From Euglena gracilis (taxonomy: Eukaryota; Euglenida; Euglenophyceae; Euglenales): a DNA stretch of 64,000 nucleotides. Below are positions 47,961 through 59,100 of the stretch, in pieces. The stretch lies in NCBI GenBank assembly GCA_039621445.1, contig CP154954.1:70708150-70772149 (forward strand), read 5' to 3'. Within the stretch, counting starts at the first letter, position 1. Each line of letters starts with the position of its first letter. A program made the position numbers and the translations under genes. The notes beneath the pieces are model-generated. The model saw only the letters and a list, made by a program, of their open reading frames with translations. It ran no database searches and was not told the origin of the DNA.

Positions 47961-48897
47961 GCGGACAACGTCGAAGAAAGTGGTGGTGGCCGCAAATCCG
48001 GACACATGCCGTTGGAAGGCGGTGGCAGGAATTTGGCAGTAATTGGGTGGAACTTGGGCGGGAACTTGACGGGAATTTGGCGGGAATTTGGCGGGAGTTT
48101 GGCGGGAGTTTGGCGGGAGTTTGGCGGGAATTTTGTGGGAATTTGGCGAAAATTTAGCAATACATTATCAAAAAGGGCCTGAAACATTATAACTTTACTG
48201 CTTCATTTCTCTAATTTTTGCCAAAAAGGCGCTGAAAGTTTTGAAAAGAGGTCTGAAAAGCTCTAAAAAGAGCTGAAAGTTCCGGCCAACTTGGGGGGTA
48301 CGAGGGGCAGTCCAATCAGGCCAGTTTGCAGTCACGGGCCTGCTGGCCAAAAAAACAACTTCTAGCGACTCCTCGGAGTCACTGCCACTCTTCAGAACAC
48401 CATTCACCCACCACCACAGGGGCCACAAAGACTTTTTTTTAAACCCCCCCCCCTCCCCCCCACCCAGGGGGAATTTGGGGGGGGGGGGTCAAATTTTGGG
48501 TGTCAATGATTTTTCTTGGTGAAAAGCACCGAAAAAATGGATGAAAATGGAAAATGGAAAAAAAGGGGACCCACAAGGAGAACCCCACACAGGGGTAGAG
48601 AGATCCAGCAGACCCCCCCAGGGTCCAAAATTTAAAAACCCCTGGGGGGAAATGGCAGTGGGCAAGAAAACATGCAAAAATGCGTAGTAAAGCGGCGATT
48701 TTGCTGGTTCGTGAAATAAAATAATAATAATAAATGACGGTGAATAATACAGAACTACAAAAAAATGAAATTGAACGTGAACTCACTGTCTGCGGGACTT
48801 AACGTCACCTGATTGGCGAGCCTGTCATCGTGGGAAGAAGCTGTCTTGGTGCTTCTGGGGCAATTTGTTCTGAACAAATTCTGTTTGACAAAATCAG

Positions 48898-49075
<178 letters not shown>

Positions 49076-49652
49076 TATTATTATTATTTATTATTATTAC
49101 TGTGCATGAATTTTGACAACAGCACTCTTGACCGACGCATGGTATTTCAAAAAATAATGTTTCCCTCCCCAAAGAAAGTAGGGAAAGGGGAAGAAACAAA
49201 TGCCAGAGAAGCGCCATAAGAAAAATACTCACTGAATGTATATCCCAACAGGGGAACGGATTGTTTTCGGGGCAAACGGATGTTGCAAGGTGCTACCCCA
49301 GTAATCTGACAGGCCGGAGAGTTGCGGAGACCCTGATCACTTCTTGCACCAACTGGTTGGCCCAGAACTGGACCCTGAGAGTTTCCCAGGCAATCTCCCT
49401 GACACGTTCTGGGGGAGGGCAGATCCCCAAAGGGGGTTATTGCCTTCAACTGCCCACCCTCAGGATTTTATGCGGCCAGCAGCATAGTTTTTGGATTTGG
49501 CAATTCTGTGTTCCGCCGCAGTCAGTTAGTGGTCCCCTGAGTGTATGCGTAACACTGTGAGGTGGGAGGGCTTCAAGCCGAGGGCGAGGTTCCGGAACGA
49601 ATTCAGCGAGCAAGCTTTGACTGGTCCTGGCACCACCCTCCCCATCCCCCTG

Positions 49653-50104
49653 GTATGGTATGGTATGGTATGGTATGGTACGGTACGGCACGGTATGGTA
49701 TGGTATGGTATGGCCTGGATTGGTTATGTATGGTATGGTATGGTGTGGTACGGTATGGTATGGTGTGGTATGACATGGTATGGTATGGTATGGTATGTTT
49801 TGGTATAGTATGGTATGGTACGGTACGGTACGGTACGGTATGGTATGGTATGGTATGGTATGGTATGGGATGGTATGTATGGTATGGTATGGCATGGTAT
49901 GGCATGGCATGGCACATGGGTGTGGTATGGTATGGTATGGTATGGTATGGTATGGTATGGTATGGTATGGTATGGTATGGTATGGTATGGTATGGTATGG
50001 TATGGTATGGTATGGTATGGTATGGTATGGTATGGTATGGTATGGTATGGTATGGTATGGTATGGTATGGTATGGCATGGTATGGCATGGTATGGTATGG
50101 TATG
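49653..50104. repeat. (TATGG)n pentanucleotide array
   Basis: About 90 units, with TACGG and CATGG variants concentrated in the left half. Confidence 0.97.
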
Positions 50105-50459
50105 GTGGCGTGGACACCGCTTTGCTGCTGCGCGGTGTTGGGCGCGGTGGGCCCGGACAGCGCTGTGAAAGCCTGGGCTTGGTGTGGAGTGCCTTTGGCG
50201 TCAACGTCTTGGGAGTCTTTGGGACCTTCCCAGTGACCGGTCGGCTGGAGGACGGCCTCTGGGACAACCTCCGGGACCTTCGACGAGGGGTTTGACGGGA
50301 GTTGTCACGACAGGGCTGCCTTCCTCGACACTCCAGTGGGGATGGATGGCCCAACAATTTGATCCCTGGCTACGGAGAAAACAGTGAGTGGACTGTGGTT
50401 CAAGGAAATTTTTTTTCAAATAAATAAATAAAATTCAATTTCAATCAATTATCTTTTTA

Positions 50460-50870
50460 CCCCCCCTATGTCCAATGACCGGTAACCTCTGTCCTTTGAC
50501 CGGGGGGGGGGGGGTCGTTGGACATAGGGTAGTGACCAAAAAGGTGTCCTCTGACCGGGGGGGGGGTCTTTGGACATGGGGATCAAAAAAAAGTTGGTGG
50601 GTATCCGGGTCCCTACCCACCCAAAAATGCAAAAAATTTCCCTTCCGGCGCTTCGCGCTGAAAATTTTGGGCAATTTTGACAAATTTTTGTCCAAAAAGT
50701 GTCAAAAATGGCATTTTGGCCAAATTTTTGGCCAATTTTTGGGCAAAATTTTTCGTCCCGGCGCTTCACGCCGGGACCAAAAATTTGGTCAAACCTCCGA
50801 AAAGGTGTCCTCTGACCGGGGGGTGGTCATTGGACATAGGGGGGTCGTTGGACATAGGGGGGAGGGGGGT
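50460..50870. repeat. Family 3 inverted-repeat element, second copy
   Basis: Nearly identical to 13,711-14,147, with small length changes in the G tracts. It ends about 390 bases left of the 10-kb element. Confidence 0.8.
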
Positions 50871-51254
50871 AATTTAATTAAAAAATTTTAATATTTTAAC
50901 TTTCATTTTTAGGGGGTCCGCACGCACTCACCCGGACTCACCCACTTCCGGGGTCTACTTTGGGCCCAAAAAAATTCGGTTCTTCCCGGGAGGGCAGGGC
51001 TGGACGGGAAGGCCTGGTGCTTAGGCATCCAAAGTTGCCCAACTCTGCCCACATCCTTGCCCACAAGTCAGGGCAAATGAAAGTGGCGCGTGGGCAAGGT
51101 TTTGGCAGATTTTGGGAAGGGCGTCAGCGTGCCTTCGGAGGCAGCGTGTGGCGTCACACACCCCGCAACTGAAAACCCGCAAGGGTGGTGGAGCGCGAAT
51201 TCCCTGGGGTCTGGGCAGTTAGGTTGGGGTGTTCTCGCCCTGACCGAAAGGGAG

Positions 51255-51259
51255 AAAAT
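51255..51259. other. Target site duplication AAAAT, left copy
   Basis: Five bases flanking the left TIR, identical to 61,244-61,248. Extending to six bases breaks the match, so the duplication is five. An alternative is that the TIR includes one more T/A pair; then no duplication remains, so this reading is preferred. Confidence 0.75.
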
Positions 51260-51285
51260 CTTAGACGGCCGGGAATGCACTTTTC
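51260..51285 (+). repeat. Left terminal inverted repeat of the 10-kb element
   Basis: The 26 bases match the reverse complement of 61,218-61,243 at 25 positions. Similarity stops at the outer boundary, where the AAAAT duplication begins, and fades inward, apart from a shared GAGTCAC motif further in and a GCGCA-type half palindrome. Confidence 0.85.
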
Positions 51286-51320
51286 TTGTTGAGTCACAAA
51301 ATTTAGGCAGTTTTAGTGAA

Positions 51321-51365
51321 AATGCGCATCCGCGCATTTGGACCCAGAGTGCGCAGGTGCGCATT
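51321..51365. repeat. Two subterminal palindromes, left end of the element
   Basis: AATGCGCATCCGCGCATT at 51,321-51,338, and a second copy at 51,349-51,365 with GTGCGCAGGTGCGCATT. Both fit the core GCGCAnnTGCGC or a one-base variant. Confidence 0.8.
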
Positions 51366-51762
51366 CCGGAACTGCCGCGTGCGCTTTGAAACCACCATCC
51401 AAATCGCGTAACGGGAGCGCTCTAATATTTTGACGCGTGCCGAATGCTTGTTTTCTTTTTTTCACAATGTGCTCTGTATCGCATTTGGCTGCAAAGAAGA
51501 TTGTGAGGTGACTGCCCCCTGACGTCAGCTACACCCCCACACCCCGCCGAGGCAGCAGTATTGCGGGATGTTGGAGATCCGAATTGGGGTGGTCTGGATG
51601 GAAAGGGGTGGTGGTGTGTGTGGGGTCGGGATCACCATGCTGGGGTGGGTCACCTGTTTCCAGTTGGAAGGTTCTAATTGGTCCACTGTGTGTGAGAGCA
51701 GGAGGGGATGCGACCTGGGTGGACGCGTGGGTGTTTGACCGTGTGGCAGACCCGGGTGGTCT

Positions 51763-51818
51763 GAATGCGCAGACGCGCATTCACACGAATGGGTTGAAGA
51801 ATGCGCACCTGCGCAATT
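51763..51818. repeat. Two element palindromes
   Basis: GAATGCGCAGACGCGCATTC at 51,763-51,782 and GAATGCGCACCTGCGCAATT at 51,799-51,818, in the non-coding stretch before the first gene. Confidence 0.8.
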
Positions 51819-52236
51819 GAGGATGTCCGGACGAATTTTGTCCCCCCCCCCTTTCTGGGCTGGTACACGGCTACCAGTGTGTTGGTGGTGGCGGTGGTTG
51901 TCTCCCTCTGAGGCGCGAAGGACTGGTTTCCACTCAGGCTGGTGATTTGCAGGCCCAGTGTGGGTACGGGGTGTGCTACACGCTTACCTGGCGGTTGTGT
52001 TCCGACTGTCTTTCCCTGTTGAGTGTGGTTTTGAACTGTGAGTCAGTCACCCCCGCAGCTGATGAACGGAGCGGCCACGCACGACACTGGAGCCACTGTT
52101 GTCACACGCCAACACCTGGCTTGGCGTGCCGTAGCTGAGTGTGAACGTTGTTTTCTGCAGCTGGCCATCACACTCACAGGCTGCGGTCATTCGATCACAA
52201 CCGAGACGACCTCAGACCGGCTGTCAGACCGTTACA

Positions 52237-52272
52237 GTACTGCAGAATGCGCATGTGCGCATTCTGCAGTAC
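52237..52272. repeat. 36-bp extended palindrome upstream of the transposase-like gene
   Basis: Arms of 17 bases (GTACTGCAGAATGCGCA and its complement) surround a TG centre. The usual 18-bp core is extended on both sides by matching GTACTGCA flanks. Confidence 0.85.
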
Positions 52273-52322
52273 AATGTACATTATGTCTCCCTTAGCCGTA
52301 TGTTACCACCAGATCATACGAT

Positions 52323-52342
52323 GAATGCGCACATGCGCATTG
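52323..52342. repeat. Element palindrome before the first gene
   Basis: GAATGCGCACATGCGCATTG, 130 bases upstream of the ATG at 52,472. Confidence 0.8.
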
Positions 52343-52471
52343 TTCGTACAATGTATGGTAGTGTGCTTTGACCGGTTTGTACCCCTTCTCACGCATGTTT
52401 GTTTGTCTTTGGCTGCTGTCTCGGCGCATCCCGTCAGTCGGCAGTCCCTACACCCACCTCAACTCATCGGC

Positions 52472-54918
52472 ATGCCCCGCCAACCCCAGACACTGTACCG
52501 TGCCCGGCACGCGCACACCCCCGCCGCCCGCGCCCGCGCCACCGCGGGCAAGATCATCGGCCGGCTGGTGCGGGACACCTTCGTCGCCACGTACGCCGAC
52601 TTCGTCACGGCCGTGGTGGACCCGCCCCACCCCCTGTACGAGCTGGTGGTCCTGGTGGCCCACACCCGGGTCCCGTTTCGCCGCTCCCCGGACAGCGACC
52701 ACCTCCTGGCGGAGCTGACCCGCCGCCCCCGCGGACAGCGCACGGAGATGCTGCTGCGGGACGCCTGGGCCAGTACCGGGCCCACCGCCAGCACGCCTGC
52801 CCCCGCGCCCCGCAGCCCCGCGTCGCCGCCGAGGACGTCCCCCTGCCCGCCACCCGCGCCCTGGGCCGCTTCCTCCGCCCCAGCGGGGTCCACCCCTCCG
52901 CCCTGCTGCACTCCGCGGCCGACCGCGCCCGGCTGGCCCTGGCGCGGCAGGCCGAGCTGTGGCGCGACCTGGCCGGGAACCCTGCGGTGCTGTGGTTCGA
53001 CAACTACTACAAGCGGCGGTACCGGAACACCCCCGCCAGATGGAGGCCCACCTGAACGTGGTGGTGGTGGCGGTGCTGCCGCTCGTGGACCCGGTGCCCG
53101 CGTTGGCCACTACTCCCTGGAGCAGCTGTGGCAGCGGCACCTGCTGGTCGGTACCGAGCTGGCGGAGTACGGCGGCGGACGGCTGCGGGAACGCATCCGG
53201 GCGGTGGCCGACTGGGACCTGCCGGCGGCGGACTTCCGGGTGCCCCTGGACGTGAGCCGGCCCCGGGTGGAGGCCCTGCCGTGGCGTCCGTTCCTGATTG
53301 GCGACCACGCCGTGTCGGCCCAGGCCGGCCTGCTGGAGGTGCTGCGCTACCTGCGGGGCTCGGTCGACGACCACCTCGCCACACAGGTGACAGTCCTCGT
53401 GGACGAGAACATCTGGTACCGGGTGGAAGCTGCTGTACGGCCGGGAGCTGCAGCGGTGGGACGTGTCGGCCGCCCTGACGCCCCTCCCCATGCTGTACGC
53501 GGTGTGGCACCCCTACAAACAGGTGGTGCACACCGTGTACCGGCGGTTCCTGCCCCTCTTCCTCTACGTGCAGAGCGGCACCCTGGCCCGAAGCGGTACG
53601 GGCGGCTTCCACCGGCCCAACCTGCAGACCCTGGAGCATTGGCTGGGGGCCCTCCTGCTAGTGCCGCGGTACACCCGCTTGCGCATCTGAGCATTCCGGG
53701 ACCGTCTGGTGCGTCGCATGACCGTGGTGGAGCGCGAGGTGGCGCAGCGGGCGACGACCGTGGCGGAGCGACGGGCCCAGCTGGAGGCGGCCGAGGCCCA
53801 CGTCCGGCAGCAGCTGGTGCGGGTGTGCGCCGGGCAGACCCCCTGGTCCCGGGCCGAGCGTGCGATCGCCGGTGCGGAGGAGGCGGAGGCGGAGGCGGCG
53901 CTGCAGCGGGCCGAGTCTGCACTGCGGGACGCCAACCAGGTCGTGCGGATCCTGCGGGCGGACAGCACCATCCTGGCGGCGCTGGCGGATCTCCTGGGGG
54001 AGTGGGCTCCGGCGTGTCTGGCCCTGGGTGAGATGGTGCGCACGTGCCACTGGGAGCTGAGACAGTCTGGTACCGGCGGACGCCCTCGAGGTGCTGCACG
54101 CCAGCCTGGCCCTGCTGCTGCGTCTGGAGGCCCCTGGCGAGCGCCGCACGGAGTACATCCGGACCATGGGCGTGGCCATGCTGTGCTGGACGCCCTGGCA
54201 CGCGGCCCTGCCCGCGGCCTGCTTCAGTGAAGAGCTCTGCGAGGCGGCGCTGTCCCGGCTCGGGCGGGAGAATGAGCGACACCCCCTGGCGGTGAGCACG
54301 GATCAGGTGGGGGACCTGTACGCGCTGCTGGAGACCGGTCGGCCCGGTGTCAGGGCGCTGCGGGGTGGCAACGTGGGGCAGCCGTGGGTGGACAACGTGC
54401 GCGGTCACGTGGAGGACCTTCTAGAACGGTGCGGTGCGGAGCAGCGGCTGCCCGTGGTGCCCGGACTGGGGGTGGCGATTGAGTCCGTGTCCGACGTGGT
54501 CCGCTTCGTGACCCGGCTGACGGAGCGGGAGTACTCCGTGGGCGAGCCCTGGCCAGCGGACAGGAGCCACCCCGCCAGCCTTCTGTCCGTGGACCTCACC
54601 CCGGAGGACGCGACGGCCACGATGCGGTACGCGTTCCTCGCCCTGGTCGGGGACGACCTGCCCAGCGAGGACGTGCAGCGGGAGCTGGATGGCCTGTGTG
54701 CTCGGCGGAGCGAGGAGGAGGTCGTCCAGTACCACCGGGTGTGGGACGGCGTGGCTGGACGCGTCCGACCGGAGGCGAAGCCCAAGGCCCAACCAAAGGG
54801 CAAGCCAAAGGCGAAGCCGCAGCCAGTCGCTGTCCCTGTGGCGCAACCAGCTGTTCCGAACTGGCGGGGCATACGGAGGAGGATTGTTTGTCGGATACTA
54901 CCAAAGGAATGTGCATGA
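52472..54918 (+). pseudogene. Putative transposase-like gene of the element, interrupted by frameshifts and one stop
   Basis: A coherent GC-rich coding trace starts at ATG 52,472 (MPRQPQTLYRARHAHTP) and ends at a stop near 54,918, about 800 residues. Reading requires frame changes near 52,770, 53,030, 53,100, 53,420 and 54,070, and there is an in-frame TGA at 53,688-53,690. Three stretches look like a nuclease core: LWFDNYYKRRY (about 52,990-53,020), VLVDENIWYRV (about 53,396-53,425) and AVWHPYKQVV (about 53,500-53,525). The two aspartates and the HPYK motif recall the acidic-residue layout of large DDE-type transposases such as the KDZ group, but I cannot align them with confidence. A helical, Glu/Ala/Arg-rich segment (53,709-54,040) follows, then a conserved-looking domain and a K/P-rich tail. 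In another frame the tail contains GHTEEDC, resembling part of a zinc knuckle. The breaks fall mostly at C or G runs, so assembly indels are as likely as true decay. Confidence 0.6.
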
Positions 54919-54920
54919 AC

Positions 54921-55000
54921 AGTACTGAATGCGCACATGCGCATTCAGTACTGAATGCGCACATGCACATTCAGTACTGAATGCGCATGTGCGCATTCAG
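54921..55000. repeat. Three tandem palindromes after the transposase-like gene
   Basis: Three near-identical units of AGTACT plus GAATGCGCACATGCGCATTC in direct succession (the middle one has one substitution), placed just after the stop codon. Confidence 0.85.
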
Positions 55001-55019
55001 GACACCCGGGCGCACCACC

Positions 55020-55200
55020 GCGGAGCCGCCGGGACCACGGGCTGGCCCCCCGCCTGCAGCGCGGGCGGAGCGGGCTGCTCGAACACGGACCGCCGAACAG
55101 GGGCTGCGCCGTGCGGAACGACGAGGGCGGGTGGGTGCTGGCGGGGCACTGGCCAAGTCAATTTGCGAAAAAGAAGACGTGGTCACACACCACACCGGAT
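55020..55200 (+). CDS. Possible extra 3' exon of the transposase-like gene
   Basis: After the triple palindrome at 54,921-55,000 a short open stretch reads RRDHGLAPRLQRGRSGLL and then a segment ending HWPSQFAKKK, in GC-rich coding-like composition. It could be a terminal exon spliced across the palindrome cluster, as seen for every intron of the neighbouring gene. No clear donor is visible in the preceding 3' end, so this is a weak call. Confidence 0.3.
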
Positions 55201-55231
55201 CATTCAGTGAGTCTGTGCATTTCATACAATT

Positions 55232-55316
55232 GAAATCACTCGGAATGTGCACCAGCGCATACCGAGTGATTTCGGATAGATCTCTTATATGTAGTTTGTT
55301 TGCGCACATGCGCATT
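55232..55316. repeat. Extended palindrome with degenerate core, plus a further copy
   Basis: GAAATCACTCGG (55,232-55,243) and its exact complement (55,262-55,273) flank a worn core AATGTGCACCAGCGCATA. A normal core, TTTGCGCACATGCGCATT, follows at about 55,300-55,316. Confidence 0.7.
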
Positions 55317-55445
55317 TTGTTGGGATGATATCTCGGTCAATGGAAAAAGGCGATCGGTTGACAGAAGCTGCTACGGCACGCCGTACACACGGAGTAGGCA
55401 GTCGAATAACCCACGACACTTCAGCTGCAGTGTTCACTTAGTAGC

Positions 55446-55640
55446 ATGAGTGAGCCGGCCAAATCAACGCAATTCAGAACGTCTAGCGCAGTCAGCGCAT
55501 TCAGCCCCCGTGCTGTCGGCCCAGAGGCCCGGGCCGGCCTCAGCGCACCCCACCTGGCGGGCCGCATCCCCGATCCCGCGCCACCCGCCACGGGCCCCGA
55601 CGTGTACCTCCCAGCCAACCCCGATGAGGACGTCGCCTGA
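55446..55640 (+). CDS. Small ORF between the two element genes, unknown function
   Basis: ATG at 55,446 opens a 64-residue frame (MSEPAKSTQFRTSS...) that is proline- and alanine-rich and ends at TGA 55,638-55,640. It lies upstream of the ParB-like gene and could be a separate small gene, a 5' exon, or chance. No motif is recognised. The following 500 bases become AT-rich, with host-like phrases. Confidence 0.3.
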   Translation: MSEPAKSTQFRTSSAVSAFSPRAVGPEARAGLSAPHLAGRIPDPAPPATGPDVYLPANPDEDVA

Positions 55641-56176
55641 GCCGGGGCCCCCACCGGGCGGGGCACCCCACCACCCGGGACATTGGGTCGCTGCACTCAT
55701 CCAACGTTCTGGATCGATTGGGAGGCCTGGGGGGGTGCCCCCAAGTGTGCCGGACACCGGGGCGGAGCGGGCGGGTTCCGGGCAGCCGGGCATTAATTTT
55801 TCGCCCCAAAAATTTCCGCATACACTACGCGATTCTGCGCGACTGACATTGCACACGTCAGAGGGTGTATTTTGTTCAGTGATTTTCGACAAAAACAAAA
55901 CCTCAGGACTTTTCAAAATTGTGCATCTGAAATATTTCCACTTCCCCTGACCTGTTCCAAAAATTGGCACCGCTGGAGGTGCCGCCGTTGTCGAAATCGC
56001 CTTTTCTAGCCCTTTCAGAGGCATGGCCAAAAAAAAAATCTTTTTGGAGGGTTTTTTTCCTCGGGAGGGCAGGGGGACGCATCAATTCAAATAAATGAAA
56101 TGAGGGTTGTGGGGGTCACCGACCCGTACACAGAGAGTGATGTACCATTTCTCGACCACAGGGCACCGGCACCCCC

Positions 56177-59100
56177 ATGTCCCGCCCCCCATCGCCAGCC
56201 CCCTCGGCCCCCGACGTGCCGGAGCCCCTCGAGGCACCCCCCACCCAAGGCCCGGCAGAGGGGGAGGAGGAGGAAGCAGAGGCGGAGAGGCGGAGGAAGA
56301 AGAAGAAGCGCGTGGTGGAGGCCATCGCGAGCTGGGCGGGCGGGAGGCCGGAAGAATGGCTGCTGCCGGGAGAGCAGCGCATCGAGCTCACCAAGGTGCG
56401 CTTCGACCTGGCGTGCCGAGAGGGACAAGTGCGGTCCTTGGTGGCGGAGGACGTGGACCGCGTCTACGAGGCGATGCGCACCAACCCCCCCCACCACTGT
56501 GCAAAGAGTCGTGGTGTGGGCGGCGGACACCATCGGTGTGTTTGCGCACGTGCGCATTGTTTTGGTTGGGAGTTGCTTTGCATGGTGAATTTATGGATGG
56601 ATATGCATTGAGTGAAATGAGGTATGCGCACCCGCGCAAACGTGCACTGGTTTTGGCATCCATACCTGGCTTGCAGTTTCTTTCCCCCCCCCTGCCTGCC
56701 TCGTGCGTCTCGTCACAGACCGGGAATACGTGGTGGTCGGCGGGCAGCACATGACCGCGGCGCTGAAGAAGAAGGCGGGGGACTTCCTGAAGGAGCGGCG
56801 GGAGGTGCCGGAGCAGTACCGGTGGGTGCTGGCGAGGGTGCTGAAGCACGGCACCCCGGTGGCGATGCGGCAGCTGGCCGGCGGCGACAACCAGGCGCAG
56901 CAGATGCAGGTCCACGGCCTCCCTCTCAGCAGCTTCGCGGCGCTGCTGCTGGGCGACGACGTGCGGGCGGAGGCCAACCCGAAGGTGAGGCTGGCGGTGG
57001 CGCTGCGGAAGGCGGGGTACGACCGGACGCAGAAGACGGTGTGGTTTGTGCTGTATGGGGGTAATGGATGATGATTCAATGTGGGTGGTCAGAGTATGGG
57101 AGATGGAATGCAACAGCCTGTGTGTGGCATCACATGATTGCGCACATGCGCATTCTTCTCGCACAAGAGAAGAATGCGCATGTGCGCATTTGGCCCTTTC
57201 TTTGGAATGACCATAAACTTGCCTCCCGCTCCCACACTCAGGACACGGCCACCAAAGCATACGGCCCCTCCAGCGCTGGGTGGAGCAGCTGGGGCAGCAG
57301 GCCATCGAGGCGCTGCGGAAGCTGGAGGCGACAAAGAAGGGCCTGACGGTGTCGGCGCTGCGGTCGCTAAAGATGCTGATGACGCCGGAGGCGCGGGCGG
57401 CGGTGGTGCCGGCGCTGCTGGGGGAGAGGCCCAAGCTGCAGGACTTCGAGAAGGCGGTGAGCGACGCTTGCCTGGAGATGTGGGTCAACTTCCACTGGAC
57501 GGAGGCCAACCGCTTCATCCACCCGGAAGTTGGTTTGTTTCTGTCACCCACCCACGTTTGCATTCTGTCCCATCTAATGTGATGGATGCATCATGCTCTG
57601 GACATTGATTGCTCTGTGTGGGGTGTACTGCATGTTATGGTTCAATTGCGCACCTGCGCATTCTCCCCACCACTCCCGTGCCCTGCCCCTCGCAGTGGAG
57701 GACTGGGCCGCCAGACGGAGGTTCAAGGAGGCCGTCGCACTCCGCCACCTGGTCGTGCGGCTCGGGCGTTGGGAGTGGCGGGAGGACGCGACGTGCCCGC
57801 CCTTCACGGCGCTGGCCACCGCCGAGGTCTGGACGTCGGTGAAGTTCGAGGCGCTGCGGGAGAGCCTGGCCGCCCCGCGCCCGAGACCCAAGGTGGTGGT
57901 GACGGAGGACCCGGCGCACCTGGCCTGCGTGGACTACGCGCGGGAGGTCCAGGGGCGGCAGAAGACCCTGGCGAGGGTGTTTTGTTACTCGGCGGCGTCG
58001 GAGGCGGGGGTGCCGATGCAGGCGGAGCAGGCTAGGGTGCGGATGGTGGTGGTGCAGGCGGAGCGAGGGGTGGCAATCGCGCCGCACGTGTACGCCGTGG
58101 CGGACGACGTCCCCGTGGTGGTGTTCGGGACGCCGGCGCTGGCGCTGGCCACGGTGGAGCACATCCACCGGCGGGGGCCACCAAGCACCGGCTGGATGTG
58201 GACTGCTGGGTGAGGACCGAGGTGGTGGAGTTCGGGGCGCAGCGCCGCCGGCCGGTGAAGTTCTCCCTCCACATCCTCCTGCACGACACGGAGCTGGACA
58301 GGCTCAAGGTCTGTGTCTGCAACTCCCTCACTGAAGCTCTGAGTCAATGGCATTGCATAAACGCTGTGAGGCTGGATGCATAATCCGCATGGGTGGTGCT
58401 TGGATGGATCCCTGGTAATGAATGCGCACCTACGTAATCCTTCCGTCATTGGGATGATTGCGCATGTGCGCATTCTCATTTGCGTTTGTAAGATGTTGCA
58501 TCCCATGTCCCTGTTGGCATTCCATATGCAGTTGGAATGCGCACCTGCGCAATACCTACCCCCTTTGCCACCCCTGCTCAGGTCCCCCCCGTCATCCTCT
58601 GGGACCGCGAGTCCAACGGCTCCACCGACGCGCTGCACTGGGCCGTGGTGGACTACCTGTGGCGCCGCGCTGTCCGGCGTCCGGTGGAGGTGGACAGCTT
58701 CCTCCTCCTCCAGCTCCCCTCGGCGGTGCGGGTGGGGCACATCCTCAACTGGACGCCCGACCCCCCCGCACATGGTGGCGGTGCTGACGGGGAAGGAGAG
58801 GGTGCAGCCGGTGGAGTACACCGAGCACATCCGGCACGCGGTGCAGGAGGCCTGCCCGGTGGACAACACCGGGCTGTGGAAGCAGCTGCAGGACGCCGTG
58901 GAGAAGTCCGAGCCGCTGTGGACGGTGGTGGAGTCCGAGGTGCTGAAGCAGCTGCTGGAGGTGAAGGCGACGGAGGCCCAGGCCCGGAAGGAGGCCGTCC
59001 AGCGACGGTCGGAGAAGAAGAAGGAGCGGGCGGCCAAGCGGGCCGCACAGCGAGGGAAGGCCAAGGCCAAGCCCAAGGCCCGGCCCAAGCCCAGCACCTC

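Noticed and set aside
50110-50295. GC-rich island as a coding exon
   Set aside because: Frames on both strands look equally plausible (for example SLGLVWSAFGVNVLGVFG on plus), with no convincing splice pair or family motif.
54921-55000. Transcription terminator hairpins
   Set aside because: The palindromes also occur upstream of genes and inside introns, without T runs, so a simple terminator role does not explain them.
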